This document shows positions 13,901 through 27,680 of a stretch of 64,000 nt of DNA, piece by piece; the first letter of the stretch is position 1, and each line of letters begins with the position of its first letter. Origin of the DNA: Lycocorax pyrrhopterus obiensis (lineage: Eukaryota; Chordata; Aves; Passeriformes; Paradisaeidae). The stretch is from the NCBI GenBank assembly GCA_014706295.1, contig JACSVZ010000013.1, positions 89,231 through 153,230 of the forward strand, read 5' to 3'. The notes beneath the pieces were generated by a model that had not been told where the DNA came from, did not search any database, and saw only the letters and a program-made list of their open reading frames with translations. The position numbers and the translations under genes are program-made.

Positions 13901-16900
13901 TTTCAAATTAGTTTCTGGCTACCTTGCATAATTTACAATATTGTTGGAATGTTGATTTCACTCTTCACAGTTATTTTCTATGATAGGCTTCCAAACAGAT
14001 TGACTCTTGACTGGCAAAATGTCTTAGGGGACATGAAGAGCTGCTTTTGTTTTTGATGGTGCAGTGTAAATGACACCAGTTCAGAAGAGACTACGCAAAT
14101 GCTACTGCTCACTGAGATATTTAAGTAGTGCTATGCATTCTAAGGTATAGAAAGCAGATTTAGTATGTAGTAGTCCCTTTATTTGACTGGTCTTTGCATA
14201 CCGTCTTAGGTAGCCTTTTGATTTTGGACCAGCTCTCCACATAAAAAATGTATAAAACATTTTTATCTCTAAGGGCGAACAGAATGGAAACCTGTCATTC
14301 AGGAGCAGTCCTGTTTCATATATGGCAGCAGAATGGCAACAAAAATGTGGTTAGGAAGAGAAGGGAGAATAATTTGGGATTCAGGATGGAGAATTATTTA
14401 AGAATGTGAATTAGGAAATGAGGGTTGAAGGACATTGACAGTACAGAAGGAAACAGATTACAGGACCTGGAACATTGGAGATCACAGATAATGGAAATAG
14501 CAGTTATCCTTGAATCCTTGCACATGGTCTGCTTACTTTTTAGCCAGAAGAATTCCATGAAGATCTCCCTATTACTAAGGAATTGCTCTCTTAGCAGAAC
14601 AGTCACTTCTGCCCAACTGGAAAGGAAGTATGTAGTCTGCTAGCTAAATATAGGTGACAAAAAGTGTTATTATGCAATATGACTGGGACACATGTCACCC
14701 TGGAGTGTTAAAATCTTGCGTTTCAGAGTGACAGTGAAGAAAATCCTTCCAATTAAAATTTAAAATCTGTATATGTGTATGCTCACAGACACACATGGAA
14801 ACAAACAGATACAATTGCTGCAAAATTGCTAGTTAATAGTTCGGGGTGTTTTAGCTTCTCCAGAGATTTCGAATATTTAGTGAGTGCTGATAATAAATTC
14901 ATGTATTTAGCATTTATACATTATATAGTACAGATATAATGCCTTTCTCCTCACTTTCCTTTCTTTAAAGAGATGAGTGGGTTAACAGAATGTAAGGAAA
15001 AAGTAGGGTATAAGCATGCACTGTGAAATTTTCCCTTTACACATTGACACTTCAGTTTTGCAATGCCTTTTGTTTGCATCAACCAGAGGTTCATCAGAAT
15101 GAATACTGTGGAGTGGTGGCTCACCGTAGAAGGCAAATTCAGACTGCACACCATAACATTTCTGTTGATGTGATGTGCAATTCCCTCAAGGTCTCAAGAG
15201 ATGAGATTAGGTGTCCTGTGGTAATGCATACTGTAGGCTCAGTCATTGTTTAAGCACAGTATCTAAAGGCCATAAAAAGAGTGATGTGACCTGCACTGGC
15301 TCCAAGTACATGGGTCCTGAGGACATGTGCTCAGAATACCATTGGGAAAGGCAGAGTAGAATTCTTCATGGCACCAATAGCAGAGTTACTAGCCACAGAA
15401 GCCTTGCTTGTAGAAATTCCATCTAGCAAAGCATGTTAGCAGCACCTTCATAGTTGAATGTTAGGCTTATGTGCTTTCAGTCCACCTATTTGGTATCTGT
15501 GTACTAGCAACTGGCTTCATACATTGCAGAGAAAAGTGTCGGTAACTTGGGTGTTAATGTGTGCCACTTTAAAAAATAAAAAATAAAAAATGCAGTTTTA
15601 ATGGGAATATGTAACAACAATAACAACAATAATAACAATGTTAGTAGTTGTTTATTAGTAGTATAATATTTCTTGACTATACCTTTCAGTGCCAGATAAC
15701 CCTAAGAAAAAAGCACTGGAGTTGATTCAGCAATAAAACTGTAATGCTAAAGGCTCAATTTTCAAAATTTACTTTGCTTCCAGCTCCTAGGATTTCACAG
15801 TTTTCAGAGGATATTACAACCTTGTCACATATAAGAGCAGAAACTCGTTTCCAGTTATAATTTACATGATTATTAATATTTACCAAATATAAGACATCAA
15901 TTTCCAGGAATAAATTGGAGATTAAACCAGAGACTAACTTTTAGGCATCTTGGCCTAATATTAAGCATTTTTAACTGAGAAAATGGTACCAGAACTTCCA
16001 GTCAGCAAGTTCCTATATACATTATGATTTTATTGCTTACTGTTACTCTCAAAATGTTAAGGTACATCTGCAGTGCATAAAGCTGAGTCTAGGACTGTAA
16101 AATGCTAGGTTTTTGTGAGTTTTTGTAAGGAGATAAGACTTGTTCTACTTCTGAGACTGGGAAGGAATTTTCTGATCTTTCATCAGAGTAAACCAAATTC
16201 TTATTCATATGGCTTCCATCTTCTCATATTTTTCACAGCTCTCTAAAAGCCTTCTCGGTGTTGCTAAGATTAATACGTATTCTGAGAATCTTCCTAATTC
16301 CCCCAAATCATATTTTGCCTCCTGTTTTGGTCTGGTTTTGATTTGTCTTTGAGATGTTTCTTCTACACAAGTTACTTGTCAGTATGTTAAATATTCATGT
16401 GTTAAACATTCACATTAAACGTTCACATCTACAGCGGGCTGCGATTTTCTCCTTCCTTCCTCCCTCTCCCTCCAGCAGCTGGAATACACTTTCCATGTCA
16501 TTTATGTATGAGGAGTGCGTCATATTTTGGAGCTGCTGCAAAGTCTGTAAGAATATCTCTCCCCTCTTAGAAAACGGTGAGGGTATGATCCAGCATCTGT
16601 AGTTAACCGAATGCCCAGCTTTAGGATCCTGAACACTTTTTAAGATGCTACCAAGGCCCATGGCCCATTCCTATAATGAAGCAGATATTGGACTGGGTTA
16701 TCACTGAATACCCTTTCTTTTGAAGAACAAGAAGCATTGTAGAAATGTTCCCAGAGGGTTTTATGTTTTGTAATCACGTCTTCATTAATTCCACATATAG
16801 CTGATACACATCTAATGATTCATATATGTCATTTTATATATATATAATACAGGTTTTAGTCCTATAATAATTTCAGTCTAGACTGAGCATTCAGGACTGT

Positions 16901-18654
16901 CATTTATGCCACCAGGTCTTTGGATTTACATCTAGGATTATAGTTTTCAGTTGTTTGTCCAAATTCCAAATTAGGGTTAGGTTACCCATCACAAACTGGA
17001 AAATCTGCAAACTTATATAATAATAATAAATAATATTATAATAATAATAGTATATATAATAATATATAATATTAATAAAATAAATTATAATAAGTTATAA
17101 TAAACCTAGTCTTACACATTGAGCATATCGTGTATTTTTCTGTTGAAATGGAGGGAGAATCTGAGCCAGTTCTGTGCTTTAGACACTAACTTGACACCTG
17201 CTTCTGCAGAAACAGGTTGTTTCCTAGAAAGATTTTTCTCATAATGCACAGTGCTCGGTGTAGTGGCATTGCAAGTCAGTCTGTGTATAGGTTTAGGAGT
17301 CACAGTGTATCAGTTTTTACAGATATGTAGCTAACGTGAAAGTTTTCAGACTTAGTCCTCTTACATCCAAAATTATTCAAACAGTTTTCAGATCACCATT
17401 CAAATAATAATTTTTTTTGTTGTAATTCCTAATACTGAAATGTATGGAGACATTGTTTTCTGCATTAGGGTGTAACAATCTCTCATTAATTGTGTATGTT
17501 GGAAATGCCAACAAGTTCCTTTGAGGAATAAAAACCTGTAACTAATATTGGATTATTTATTTGCTAACAGTTCGAGGAATAGAACCTGGCTCAAAGGATG
17601 CAAACCAACTTAGCATAATACGTTGTTCCTTTAGAAGCCTATAGAAACAGAAAACATCAGTAGTCACAGTCCTCTTCTTTTGTCTAAGAACACATTTGGC
17701 TTTGTGTACAGTCAAGCTTTTGATTCCAGACTATTTTTTTAATGAAGAAAAAATAGAGAATACAGTGGAAGTCTGTTTTTATTTATAAGTGAAAAGTCTT
17801 GGAATAAAGGGTGACTTCTGACCATTTCTAAGCAACTATATTTGCTCAAATAAATTCTTAAATTACATCTGCCTGTATTATAATTTTGAGTATATTCACT
17901 GTTTCAGACACAGAGCCATTGTTAACACTGCTAAGACTACAGAGCACATCCTACAGTAAGTGGCAGAAGTCTCATAAATGAAGGCAAAATAAATGAAAAT
18001 GTTCCTGCCTGTTAAAATACTGGATCTAATTAATATAGCCTTACAAACTCTTAATTGTCACTGCATATCTAATGGTTCAGAAAAAAAACAGGGAGAGCTG
18101 GTGCTTTGTTCATTATACCAGACAGTATACTGTACAGAGACTGTACAGAAAGACAGGCATTCATAATAATGCATCTTATGTGCAGTGTTAAATAGACATA
18201 AATTTTAACCTCTGTTAGAGCAGAAACAGTCATGACTCACCAAATCCCCATCTGAATGGTTTTATTTTTGTATTCTAATATACTGAATACTAGTAACCAA
18301 GCGCAAAAGTTGGTCACGCATGTGGGCAGCAGGACTTCCACTGAAACTGTGGGTGCTTGGTTCAAACAAAGCCCTTTGTAGAGGCAAAATAAGACATTTT
18401 CTGGCTTTGGAAATGCCTTGAACTAGCAACATGTCGTACGTTAAATTGTCTAGCTTTATGTAGTGTACTTTACCAGATACTGCTCTGCAGACATGATCTA
18501 TTGATATTCAGCAATGTTTGGGTAAAACAACCCTTCAGTTGTTGTGGAGGGTATCCTTTTGAGAGAAAATGTTTTACTGATGTTAGAGGCTTGAACTTCT
18601 GTTACGTTGTTCTTTGAGAAAAATTAATTAGTCACTCTCTGTGTAACCATTCTG
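4921..18654. other. Intron 1 segment, no gene seen
   Basis: AT-rich sequence of 13.7 kb. A T18 run lies at 6616-6633, a TA/CA-rich patch at about 8054-8112, A-rich and AAC-rich patches at about 15570-15640, and a TAATA-rich block at 17013-17103. Minus-strand open frames at 10244-10714 and 11085-11645 have no recognisable domains and lengths near what chance allows. No tRNA or other RNA gene was recognised. Confidence 0.55.
17013..17103. repeat. TAATA/TATAA-rich low-complexity block
   Basis: About 90 bases almost entirely A and T, built from TAATAA, TATATAA and ATAATA units without a strict period. Confidence 0.85.
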
Positions 18655-19165
18655 CTGCAAGATCAAGGTTTGCCTTGGGAGTTGGGCCACGAGTGCCGGG
18701 ACTGGGCTGGCAGGCAGGGCCTGTTGGATGGCGCCCAGCAAGGCCAGCAGGTCAACGCGAGCCCCGAGCTGAGGTAGCCTGCGGCCGGGAGGCAGGGCTG
18801 GCGCTGGGCCGGTGCTGCGGGCAGGGCAGGGCAGGGCAGGACCACGGGCCCCGTGGGCTGAGCAGGGTCGGACGACTTCCGTGGCCTCGGGCAGGAGCGC
18901 GGAGACGCCTGGGCTGTGCCTGGCGAGGGCACGGCCGACCTGCGGCTCGGGCGGGGCTCCCGAAGGGGGTCGGCCGTGGCTGAGGCGTCCTCGCGGGGCT
19001 GCTCCGGAGCGTCTCCATAGACGGCTAACGGAGGACATCTCGTGGCCGTGCTGAGCCCAGGCCTGGGGCAGAGCAGAGCGCTCATAGGGCTTGGCATTAG
19101 CACTTCTCTCACTCAGGTGTGCACCGAAAGGGGACGCCTGAGGCGTAGACCTGAACTAGGACAGA
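18655..19165. promoter_or_regulatory. Intronic CpG-rich block (orphan CpG island)
   Basis: About 500 bases of GC-rich DNA inside AT-rich intron. By rough hand count about 45 CpG occur, which is near the usual island threshold (observed/expected roughly 0.65-0.7). It includes a (GGGCA)n run at 18819-18840. Open frames on both strands reflect base composition. It could be an alternative promoter, an enhancer-type island or an old GC-rich insertion; nothing coding is recognised. Confidence 0.6.
18819..18840 (+). repeat. (GGGCA)n minisatellite, G-quadruplex candidate
   Basis: Four GGG runs separated by two-base CA loops, a textbook short-loop G-quadruplex pattern on the + strand. Confidence 0.75.
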
Positions 19166-20344
19166 AAATGTCTTGCTTTGCTTCCAGTTTTTCAGTCTCT
19201 CTAAGCAAAAGAATGGTTTTATTTCAGATACGGAATGCAAGGAGAATGGTGATGACGCCCACAGAAAATGTGTTGCAACAGCTTGTCATACAATAATGAC
19301 ATCCAAGGACTTGTTAAAGAAACTGATTACAATTTTACTAATTCTCCAAGCTATGAAGGGATATTTTCTGGATGGTTTTCTGTCTTCTTGAGTAATCAGC
19401 CATCATAGCTGGGTGCGGTTCCCATGCCAGATTCTCATAGACTGTAGGGCTAAGAGTTTCTGAAAGCTGTGCATTAAATTACTAGAGACAATTTTTCCAG
19501 AGACTTTGTGCTACTTTGTAAGACCATACTTTATAGATTTGTGTTCCCTTTTCCCTCAGAAGAAAGGACTGTGGGAGTAGATATTTGTATATTCTATTGA
19601 AAAACAAAGGGTGACAGACAGTAGTTTATCTTGAGTGAATCAGGATGTCTGGCTTGCAATTTTAATTTTTTTTTTTAATTTCTTAATGTTATTTTAAAAA
19701 GCAGAACTTTATGTGTATACTTCTTTTGCAGAATACTCTCATGGAATTTCTCTGGTTTTGAACTGACCTGTGCCACAAAGTTCTTATTGAAATGCTTCTA
19801 CTTCAATAGAAGGAAAACATAATTTGTAATGCCACTTCCAGTATTCTGTTTGCAACTAAAAGAAATTTTAAATTTGCTACAAAAGTTTTAAATGGAAGGT
19901 TTTAAATAGGTTATGAGAGTTGTTTTCCAGTGGATACTTGTTAGTATAAAAATCAATAGGAAATAAAAGAATTTAAAATTATTACGTGTTCTTAGTTCTT
20001 AATAGACAATTGTGAAAAATCTATGAATTGTCTACATTTTGGAGTAACTAATCATGTAGGACCAGGCGTCCGTCTTACAGAAAATTATAGTAATTATCAA
20101 AGGTCACAGTCCATGAGATGTAAATGTTTTGTGAAATTTGAACCTTGTGCTATAAAGATTTAGTGGTATAAATTGTTAGTCCCAAAAATGAATTGTGAAA
20201 GGGTATTAATAGTCTGCTTTCCCCTTAACAATAAATCATAACTGGTTCTAAAGGTTATCTTATTTATTTTATGCCTTCCATTTGATTTCAGTATCAGGCT
20301 CATTTAATTTTGTAGTAATAGTGATGGGGGGTTTGTTGTTGTCT
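19166..20344. other. Intron 1 segment, no gene seen
   Basis: AT-rich unique sequence with nothing recognised. Confidence 0.55.
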
Positions 20345-20755
20345 GAAAAACCAGAAGACAAGCTAGAGGACTGGGCAGTCACCAACCATATGAAGTTTGA
20401 CAAGGGAAAGTGCCAGATTCTGCGCTTGGGATGGGCAACTCTGGATGTATGGACAGACTGGGGAATGAGATGCTGGTGCCCAGTGACAGGACCCGAGGGA
20501 ATGGCCTGAAGTTGTGTTAGGGGAGGTTTAGGTTGGATGTTAGAAAAAGGTTCTTCCCAGAGGGTGGTTGGGCACTGGAATGGAATCCTCAGGGAAATGG
20601 TCACAGCACCAAGCCTGACAGAGTTCAAGAAGCATTTGGACAATACTCTTGGGCACATGACGTGACTCTTGGGGATGGTGCTATGCAGGACTGGGTGTTG
20701 GACTTGATGATCCTTGAGGTTGGTCCCTTCCAACTGAGTACATTCTGTAATTGTG
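20345..20755 (+). mobile_element. CR1-type LINE 3' fragment
   Basis: CR1 subfamily with the phrase GAGGGTGGTTGGGCACTGGA, then CCAAGCCTGACAGAGTTCAA, then TTGGACTTGATGATCCTTG and TCCCTTCCAACT. Internal deletions are present. It is the same broad family as the minus-strand copy at 50.1 kb. Confidence 0.85.
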
Positions 20756-23700
20756 TGAAGATTATTTTCAAATTCCTATGTTTGCCTGCAGGAATACAGT
20801 TCCTCTTGAAAGTGGGGTCCTAATTGTAAAAGTGAACTCACCAGTTTCTGAATGTGCTCAGCCGGCACTTCCTGCTGAAGTGGAAGTGTAGTACATGTGC
20901 ACTACATCAGGAACAGGGTAGTGCACACCAGGCACAGAGTCTCTGAGACATGAAGAACCATAAGAGGAGATAAAACATAGGTAATTCTCTTTAAAATTTG
21001 AATGCCTGATACGTTGTCTTCAGGACACAAGCTGCATTTTTAAATGTTTAAAAAGGCCATGCAGGGAGGAGGGGAGGGAAAGGATAGAACCTGGTGTTAT
21101 TATTCTGAGAATTGTGTAAGTAATACTGACTGAAAAGTTTTGGAATTATGGAACAACTTGAGACATATGATAGCTATGTTCATTTTATATTGAATGTTGT
21201 ACCAACATGTTACATTAGGATTTTTGATGTCAAGCTTTCACAAAAAAAGTCAGCTCATTAAACAAATACAGGCAACCATTGACCACTCTTGTTTTAAGAC
21301 ACAGCCATTAGAAAAGGCCCGATATACAGAGAAAGACAGATCTTCAAAATTTATGCATTGCGGTTAAGGCTCTGATTACTGCAGTTTCAGCATGGCTTTT
21401 GTGAATTAGACATTAGTTTATTCATAAGGTTGTGAGTCTGACTGTTCTCTTGTTTTCAAAGTAATTGAATGCATTTGTATAAATAAAAATAGTGGCAGAT
21501 ACAGAATCCAGAATAATCCAGCTCTTGTTTCATCCACCTGGCATTTTTATATCTAAAAAATGTGTACAGTTGCACTTTTTTTCCCAGTAGCAACAGTGCC
21601 GTGTTGTGGTTATTAATAGTAGATGCTGAAGATAATACCCTCTCTCTGAGATTATGAAAGCGCTATTTTTATGATTTATAGAAAACATCTTGGTATGGTA
21701 TCTGCATGCAGCATTTTACAGCATAAGAATAACTAGAAAAGGTTGCGATGGTATGTAATGGTATAAAGCATTTGGGGTTAGAGACTCTGCTAGGAGAAAA
21801 AATCATTAGCTGTCATCTGTCATTCTAGGTCACCTGGAGTAAAGCAGCCTAGAAACAGAAAACTCTGGCGTTTTCTGATCCTGGGTCGGAAGCATCTGAT
21901 TATTTCAAAACATCCGTTTTTCCGGGTAAAGCATTGTCAAAGACTGTATTTTAGGTGCTGTTTTTTCTAAAGCATGAGAGTGTATTTCAAGACCAAGAGC
22001 CCTTTCTGGCTGGATTAACACATCAGAATGTTGGGGAAAGGAAATATTTAACAAAACAGTTACATCAAACATAACTAACGAACAGAACTTGCTTTGTTCT
22101 AGAGTTCACCCAGTGTCCTGGGCCCAACCTCACTTTGAAAAAAAAGTCTTGTGGAATAGTTGAGTTTGCAGAGAAGTACTCTTCCCACACATCATACCAT
22201 TTCAGAAGTATCTTGGTAGCTGTGTCTTTGCTTGGGTATTCCATGAAACTTGTTGCTGCATTAGTCCCAGAACACGAATAAGAAATGGAAGCTGGGAAAA
22301 AAAAGAACAGACACTTTCAGCTCCAAAGAGAGATTTGGGGGAACAGCTAATAAGCGCATTGAAATGGAAATGGTAATAAAGCTCTGTACGTGACCCAAAC
22401 TGCTGGGAATGTTTTGTTTGTTGTTCAGAGAACTGTAAAACTTCCACTAGCTATTGGTGGTTTTGATCACATGGAGAATTGCAGTTCAGTGATAATTTGC
22501 TTGTAATACATTAACTGTATACATTTTCGGTTCCCTTTCTGAGGGTAATTGTTTGACAACTGGTATATTTCGATACCTGCCTAATAGCCCGTGCTATCGC
22601 TAATACTAGGAGAATGTTAGGTGTGGACCTTTGACATTTGATTGTATCATGCTGGTGATGTTTTGTCTAATGTTAAGTGAACATGGACAGCATGTTAATT
22701 GTACAGTCACTGTCAGGGAAAAACATTGCAGTCTTTGGCTGATAGTCATCTGGGAGTATGATGTGTTGTCATTCACTTTGTCCTGTGGCTATGACATGGA
22801 GTATATCATACTTCTTCAGATGCATGACTAATTAGGAGAATGCAGTGATAATAATTTCATTCTTAGAGTTTGATTTAGGGTTTTTTAACCATGGTAGAAA
22901 AATGGTCAGCCTTTTCCGCTGAACTGTCACTGACCTCAAGATTCCTGGGCTATTCTCTTTATGTGGTGCGCATGACCTGGACTGCTTGAGAAGCAAAGGA
23001 GTCTGAGTGATGGGTCAAACTAAATAGTACATAGTAGTTTGGTCTGCTTGAAACCTTAAACCCTTGCCTTTCACTGTGTTGTGTTTTTTACCCCCTCTTC
23101 CTTTATTCTGTCCTTTGGTAAGACTTGCATCAGTGGCACTTGGTCTGTGAGCAGTGCTAAATGCCCTCAGCTTCACTGTAAGTCAGCGAAAGTCACTTTT
23201 GAAACTTGGACTAAGTGTGAGCGGAAACTGACTTGCACATTAAGATCTGTGTCCTTGCAGCTATGTAAAGAAAAGGACACTTAAGAGATGAGGTGACTTG
23301 TTTGTCTCATCTACCGCTCCTCTTCCCTCTTCACCCTTCCATTTTTTGCAAGTCATGAGCCAGTATCAATAGCGTAATGGCAGTCCATAAAGACTTATAC
23401 TGGCACATAAAAGATATTTCGAAGGCAGCTACCGTTTAGTATGATTCATTACATGGGAGAGGATTCATAAGTGTGCTTTTATTATAATTACAGCTTGTGT
23501 GTGCATGATCTTATAAGAAATAAGTTATACCTGAACCTTTCAAAGAGGAAAAAAACCCAGTATGCCGGTAAACCTGGTACGAGACTTACTGAAAGAGTTG
23601 TTTTTATATTAACGTCAACCTTTTGACTTAATAGACTGCTTCAGCACATTTGTGTCTTACAGTAGTAATGTATTATTTTACATTACTAGGATTATTAGGC

Positions 23701-24188
23701 TGTGTCCGCATAAGGAATATTACATGTGGCTTAAAATATACCTTAAGTTTGCCTAAAAAATCTTCTAAGTAAAATTAAATTGACTACCACTAAACAGCAG
23801 TACATTTCAAACATTTATTTGGGTTCTTTGCAAAATTAAGACTGTAAACCTTGAAAAGATTAGGCTTTTATATATGTTCAAAAAGTTTCTGCTTCTGAAA
23901 GGGATAGATTAGTTGTGCAGGAACTTGTGTTGGAGTTTTTTTTATAATCCTACCTAGAATAGATGGGCAGAAACATCAAAATCTTAATGTGATTTTTTTA
24001 GAGAAACATAACTGGGATGAACCTCTTTCAATCCTACTACACCCCGTGTATTTGTTAGCAGCCTAATTCGTTGTCTTGTGCACTTGCATCTTTGAGCATT
24101 TAATTAGCAGCTTGAGTACAGGGAAGCATTACTGTTGCTGAAGCCTTTTCTAGCAATACTTTGAATTACTTGAACTGACTGATGTCCT

Positions 24189-24208
24189 CCAGTAGAGGGG
24201 AGCAGCGC
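24189..24208 (+). promoter_or_regulatory. CTCF-like motif
   Basis: CCAGTAGAGGGGAGC matches the CTCF core CCASYAGRGGGCRS with one mismatch. It is followed within about 40 bases by a TAATTAGG-type homeodomain word. Only a motif match. Confidence 0.3.
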
Positions 24209-27200
24209 CTACACATGCAGCTCCAATAGCCAATTAGGCTCGCTAATAACAACACTATTCTCTTAAAAAGCTGTACCTATTCTAGTCACTGGCACATGTC
24301 ATTGTTGACCAAACACCAGGAAAAAACCCGAAGAAACGAATAGTTATCAAACTAGGAATAGCATTTTATTGGAGTTGAGTGATATATTGCTGACCAAATG
24401 CCATGTTAGTTACTGTGCATTTTTGCTTAGCACTGTCTGTTCAGCACCTTCTGTTCCTTTACTATATTGAGATTTATTGAAGCAGCCTTTCACAGAGGTG
24501 CAAACTTGAGTGGGAGCACAGTAAAATCAGTCATTTGGCTTAATTGCATTTCTTTTTTTTTTTTTTTTGCCTAAGAATGACAGGAAGTCTTGGGAGGTAG
24601 TTGAGTATGAGAGTTCAGTCAACAGTTAATATTTTGCATCAGCCTACATCCTCAATGTGTTACTTTTACCTTGGTTGCCTGATACTGATTATACTAAATA
24701 TCTCATTCGGTAAGCATTAGAGCATTGCTGCTAAATTCTGTGATAACAAAATGGGCTGTGACTTTGTATCACAGGCATCATTGGTTAACTGGCATATGAG
24801 ATTATTCTTCTGTGTCATTCCGTACTATACAGTGACAGGGCTGACTTAAAAATGTTGTTTTTGTCGTTCCAACATGTAGTTCTGTCTTGTACATTATCAT
24901 AGGAGTGCATATAGAAGTGTACGCATTTCTCATTGCAGAATTCTACAGTTGGTGTTTTAATCATCTTCCACAGAGAATGGAAATTTCATTCTGGTCAGGA
25001 TCACCACATGTAGGTTCTGTTCCTTTGTGGCTTCAAAGGAGAGATTGCCTCAGGCTTTCAGCTTCACATATTGAATATAATGCCTTGTACTTTGTTTCAC
25101 TATAAAAACATTACAGTATCAATGTAACAATGCTGAGACCTTCTAGCGCTACCTCTTCTGTTCTGCACTTTTGTGCAGAAATACAAAAAGTACATTTTAG
25201 TAAGGATATAATTTAGTAAATTATGACTACTTCTACAGATAGATTCCCACTTGACAAGATTGGAAATTTGGTATACAGCAGACAGTTTACATTTTAGACT
25301 TACATGACTTGAACTTTGGGGTGCTAGTCATATGTATAGAGGAGGAAAGATGTGGCCACCTGTTGCATGTAAAGACTACATACTGTCACAGTAGCACAGG
25401 CTGCAAAAAATGTAGCCAACAGTGTTATACCTTATTTTCAGTTAGCAAATCATCAGGATTTTTTTTTGGTTGTATTGACTTCCATACATTTATTTCACAG
25501 ATGGTGTTCAGGTGCAGCTGTTTCCCTTTCTGCGTATACAGTATAGGTTAATGCAAGCTGATAAGAGTCATTGCTCTTTGTTCAGACTGGCTTGGGTAGG
25601 TGGCCAAGGCACTGAGCGATAACTTTCTATTCACAGAAAGGCCTGCCTACTTTGTGAATTTGTGTTCTGGTTGGAGAAGTCCCTGACAATCAGCTTTATT
25701 TTTAAATCTATTTAAATAGTATTTTTTTGTATCTCTGCTTGCTGGGGAAAGTGTGCTAACTAGCAACACAGGAGTACACAGTTAGTATCTCACACAGACA
25801 GCTTGCTCAACTGATCCAGGTACAGTAACATGGATAGAGATGAAGAAAACTACTATGGAAAACATGGTAATTTTACTTGCTTTCTTAGGACAATTCAAAA
25901 CATCTGATCTAAATCTCACGTATTTCAGCTGTGTTATTTCAGTTGACTTAAATGGGCTTGGATCTAGACTCAAATGGTTTTCTGTAACTTCTTCAATTAT
26001 TAGCAATATTCTAATTTTTTCCTGCATGACATTTGCTAGTTTATTTAAATTGCACATCAAAGGTAAATTTCACATGTGTATATAGTTGATTTTTATTTTA
26101 GGTAAGTAATTTAGAGTTGTTTTTAAAAATTATTACAGTGATAAAGTGTAACAATTAACTTCATATGCTGTTTGGAGTCAGAATTGGTAAATATCTTGTG
26201 AGTTATTTCTTGTGATGGTATTATACTTCAACATACACAAGTTCCATATTATAAGGCAGCCTGTAAAATAGATCTTTCTCATCTGCGAAGAACGAATATA
26301 ATCCCAGTTTTTAATCTTAGCAAAAGGTGTCAGTCCCTCCTCACCGCTGCTTTCTTCCTTATGTCTACCAAACTCCTAAAGCTTGGAATTTGCTTGCTAA
26401 ATACATTTGGGGTTTTGCAGCTGGGGAAGTGGTTTGCTTTTACCAGGAGCTATGTAGATACTAGAAGCATAAATAATTCACACTTCACCCCCAAAAAATC
26501 TTCTGAATTTTTAAAGAATAGTAGTAATTAAGTGGGAAATTCGAATTTAATTTAGAATTAAGTTAGAAAAATTAGATTAAACAAATGGCATTTTTCTTTT
26601 TTTTTCCTGTTCCATGAAACTGATCACAGTTGTGATCAGCTGTGTCATATGTTTTGATAATGAGTGTTCCAGAGATCCAGACTACTTCTGACAGTGAATT
26701 CTAGTGTATTTTGGACTTAGAATGTTGTTACCATTTCCTACCATATTCTTTAATGAATTTGTACCAAGAGCTCGGTGGCAGAGAAGGCGGTTTGAGCCAT
26801 GTTACTCTACACCATTCCACCATAAGCATACAGACTGCTGGTGTGAGGAACAGTTCTTCGAAGAAGTTTGCAGTACCGCAATAATTTTACAGCTGTTAGT
26901 GGCTGTTACTATCTCACGTCATCCGTCCTCTTGCTTGTTGGAGAAGAGAGTCTCCGTTTGAATCAGAGCTCCCTTTCTGGAGTGCTTTGTTTTTATCCTC
27001 TTACTTATTAGATCCATTTGGCTGTCTGTGTGCTGAGATGTTATGTTTTCCTGTTCTGTTCCCAAGAGGTATTTGTGTAATCCTTTCTTAAAAGCTTAGG
27101 GTGATGAAATTGTCATTGTGTGTTCCAGTGTATAATTGTGTCCTGAAAGATTTCCTAATGCCTAATCTAAACCATCTTTGCCGTAAATGAAGTTAGCTTC

Positions 27201-27617
27201 TCTAACTGGTAGAGGAAACAGAACTACTGATCATTGTCAGTTTTGTATGGTGATTGAAGACTTATTTTGTGCTCCTTTGCTTAATCACAGGCACTGAAGT
27301 TGCATTTGTTTACTGCTTTCTGTAAACCTCCTAGTATCTTCTTTTTAATCAGTCCCTCTACTCTCTCCAATTTGTATCTTCTGAAATTCTAGTGCCATGA
27401 TCTAGAAAAAGTTGTTCATCTGAGGCCTCGTGTGTTCCCAAGCACAAGGAACGGTGACTTTTTTTGCAGACATTGGTTGACTGGCTCATTCTCTCTTTGT
27501 AGTGTGCTGTAATCCTTTAGGATTCTTCTCAACAGTGTTTTTGAATGCAGTTATTCTGTATGGATTTCTGAATGGAGTTTGTCTTTATAACTTTTGTTAC
27601 TTTACAAAAATCACTTT

Positions 27618-27680
27618 AAGTGTTGTTTATCAAAATCCATTTTGATAAATACTTCTGTCTCCAGAAGTATTTTAACACTT
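27618..27680. repeat. Compact multi-hairpin sequence
   Basis: Outer arms AAGTGTT (27618-27624) and AACACTT (27674-27680) enclose two hairpins: 27626-27636 with 27639-27649 (11 bp, 2-base loop) and 27647-27657 with 27662-27672 (11 bp, 4-base loop). The two inner hairpins share three bases, so they compete slightly. Confidence 0.7.

Noticed and set aside
18628..19112. Minus frames of 136 and 149 codons and + frames in the intronic GC block
   Set aside because: Composition-driven, low-complexity Pro/Arg/Ala content, no domain, mutually overlapping.
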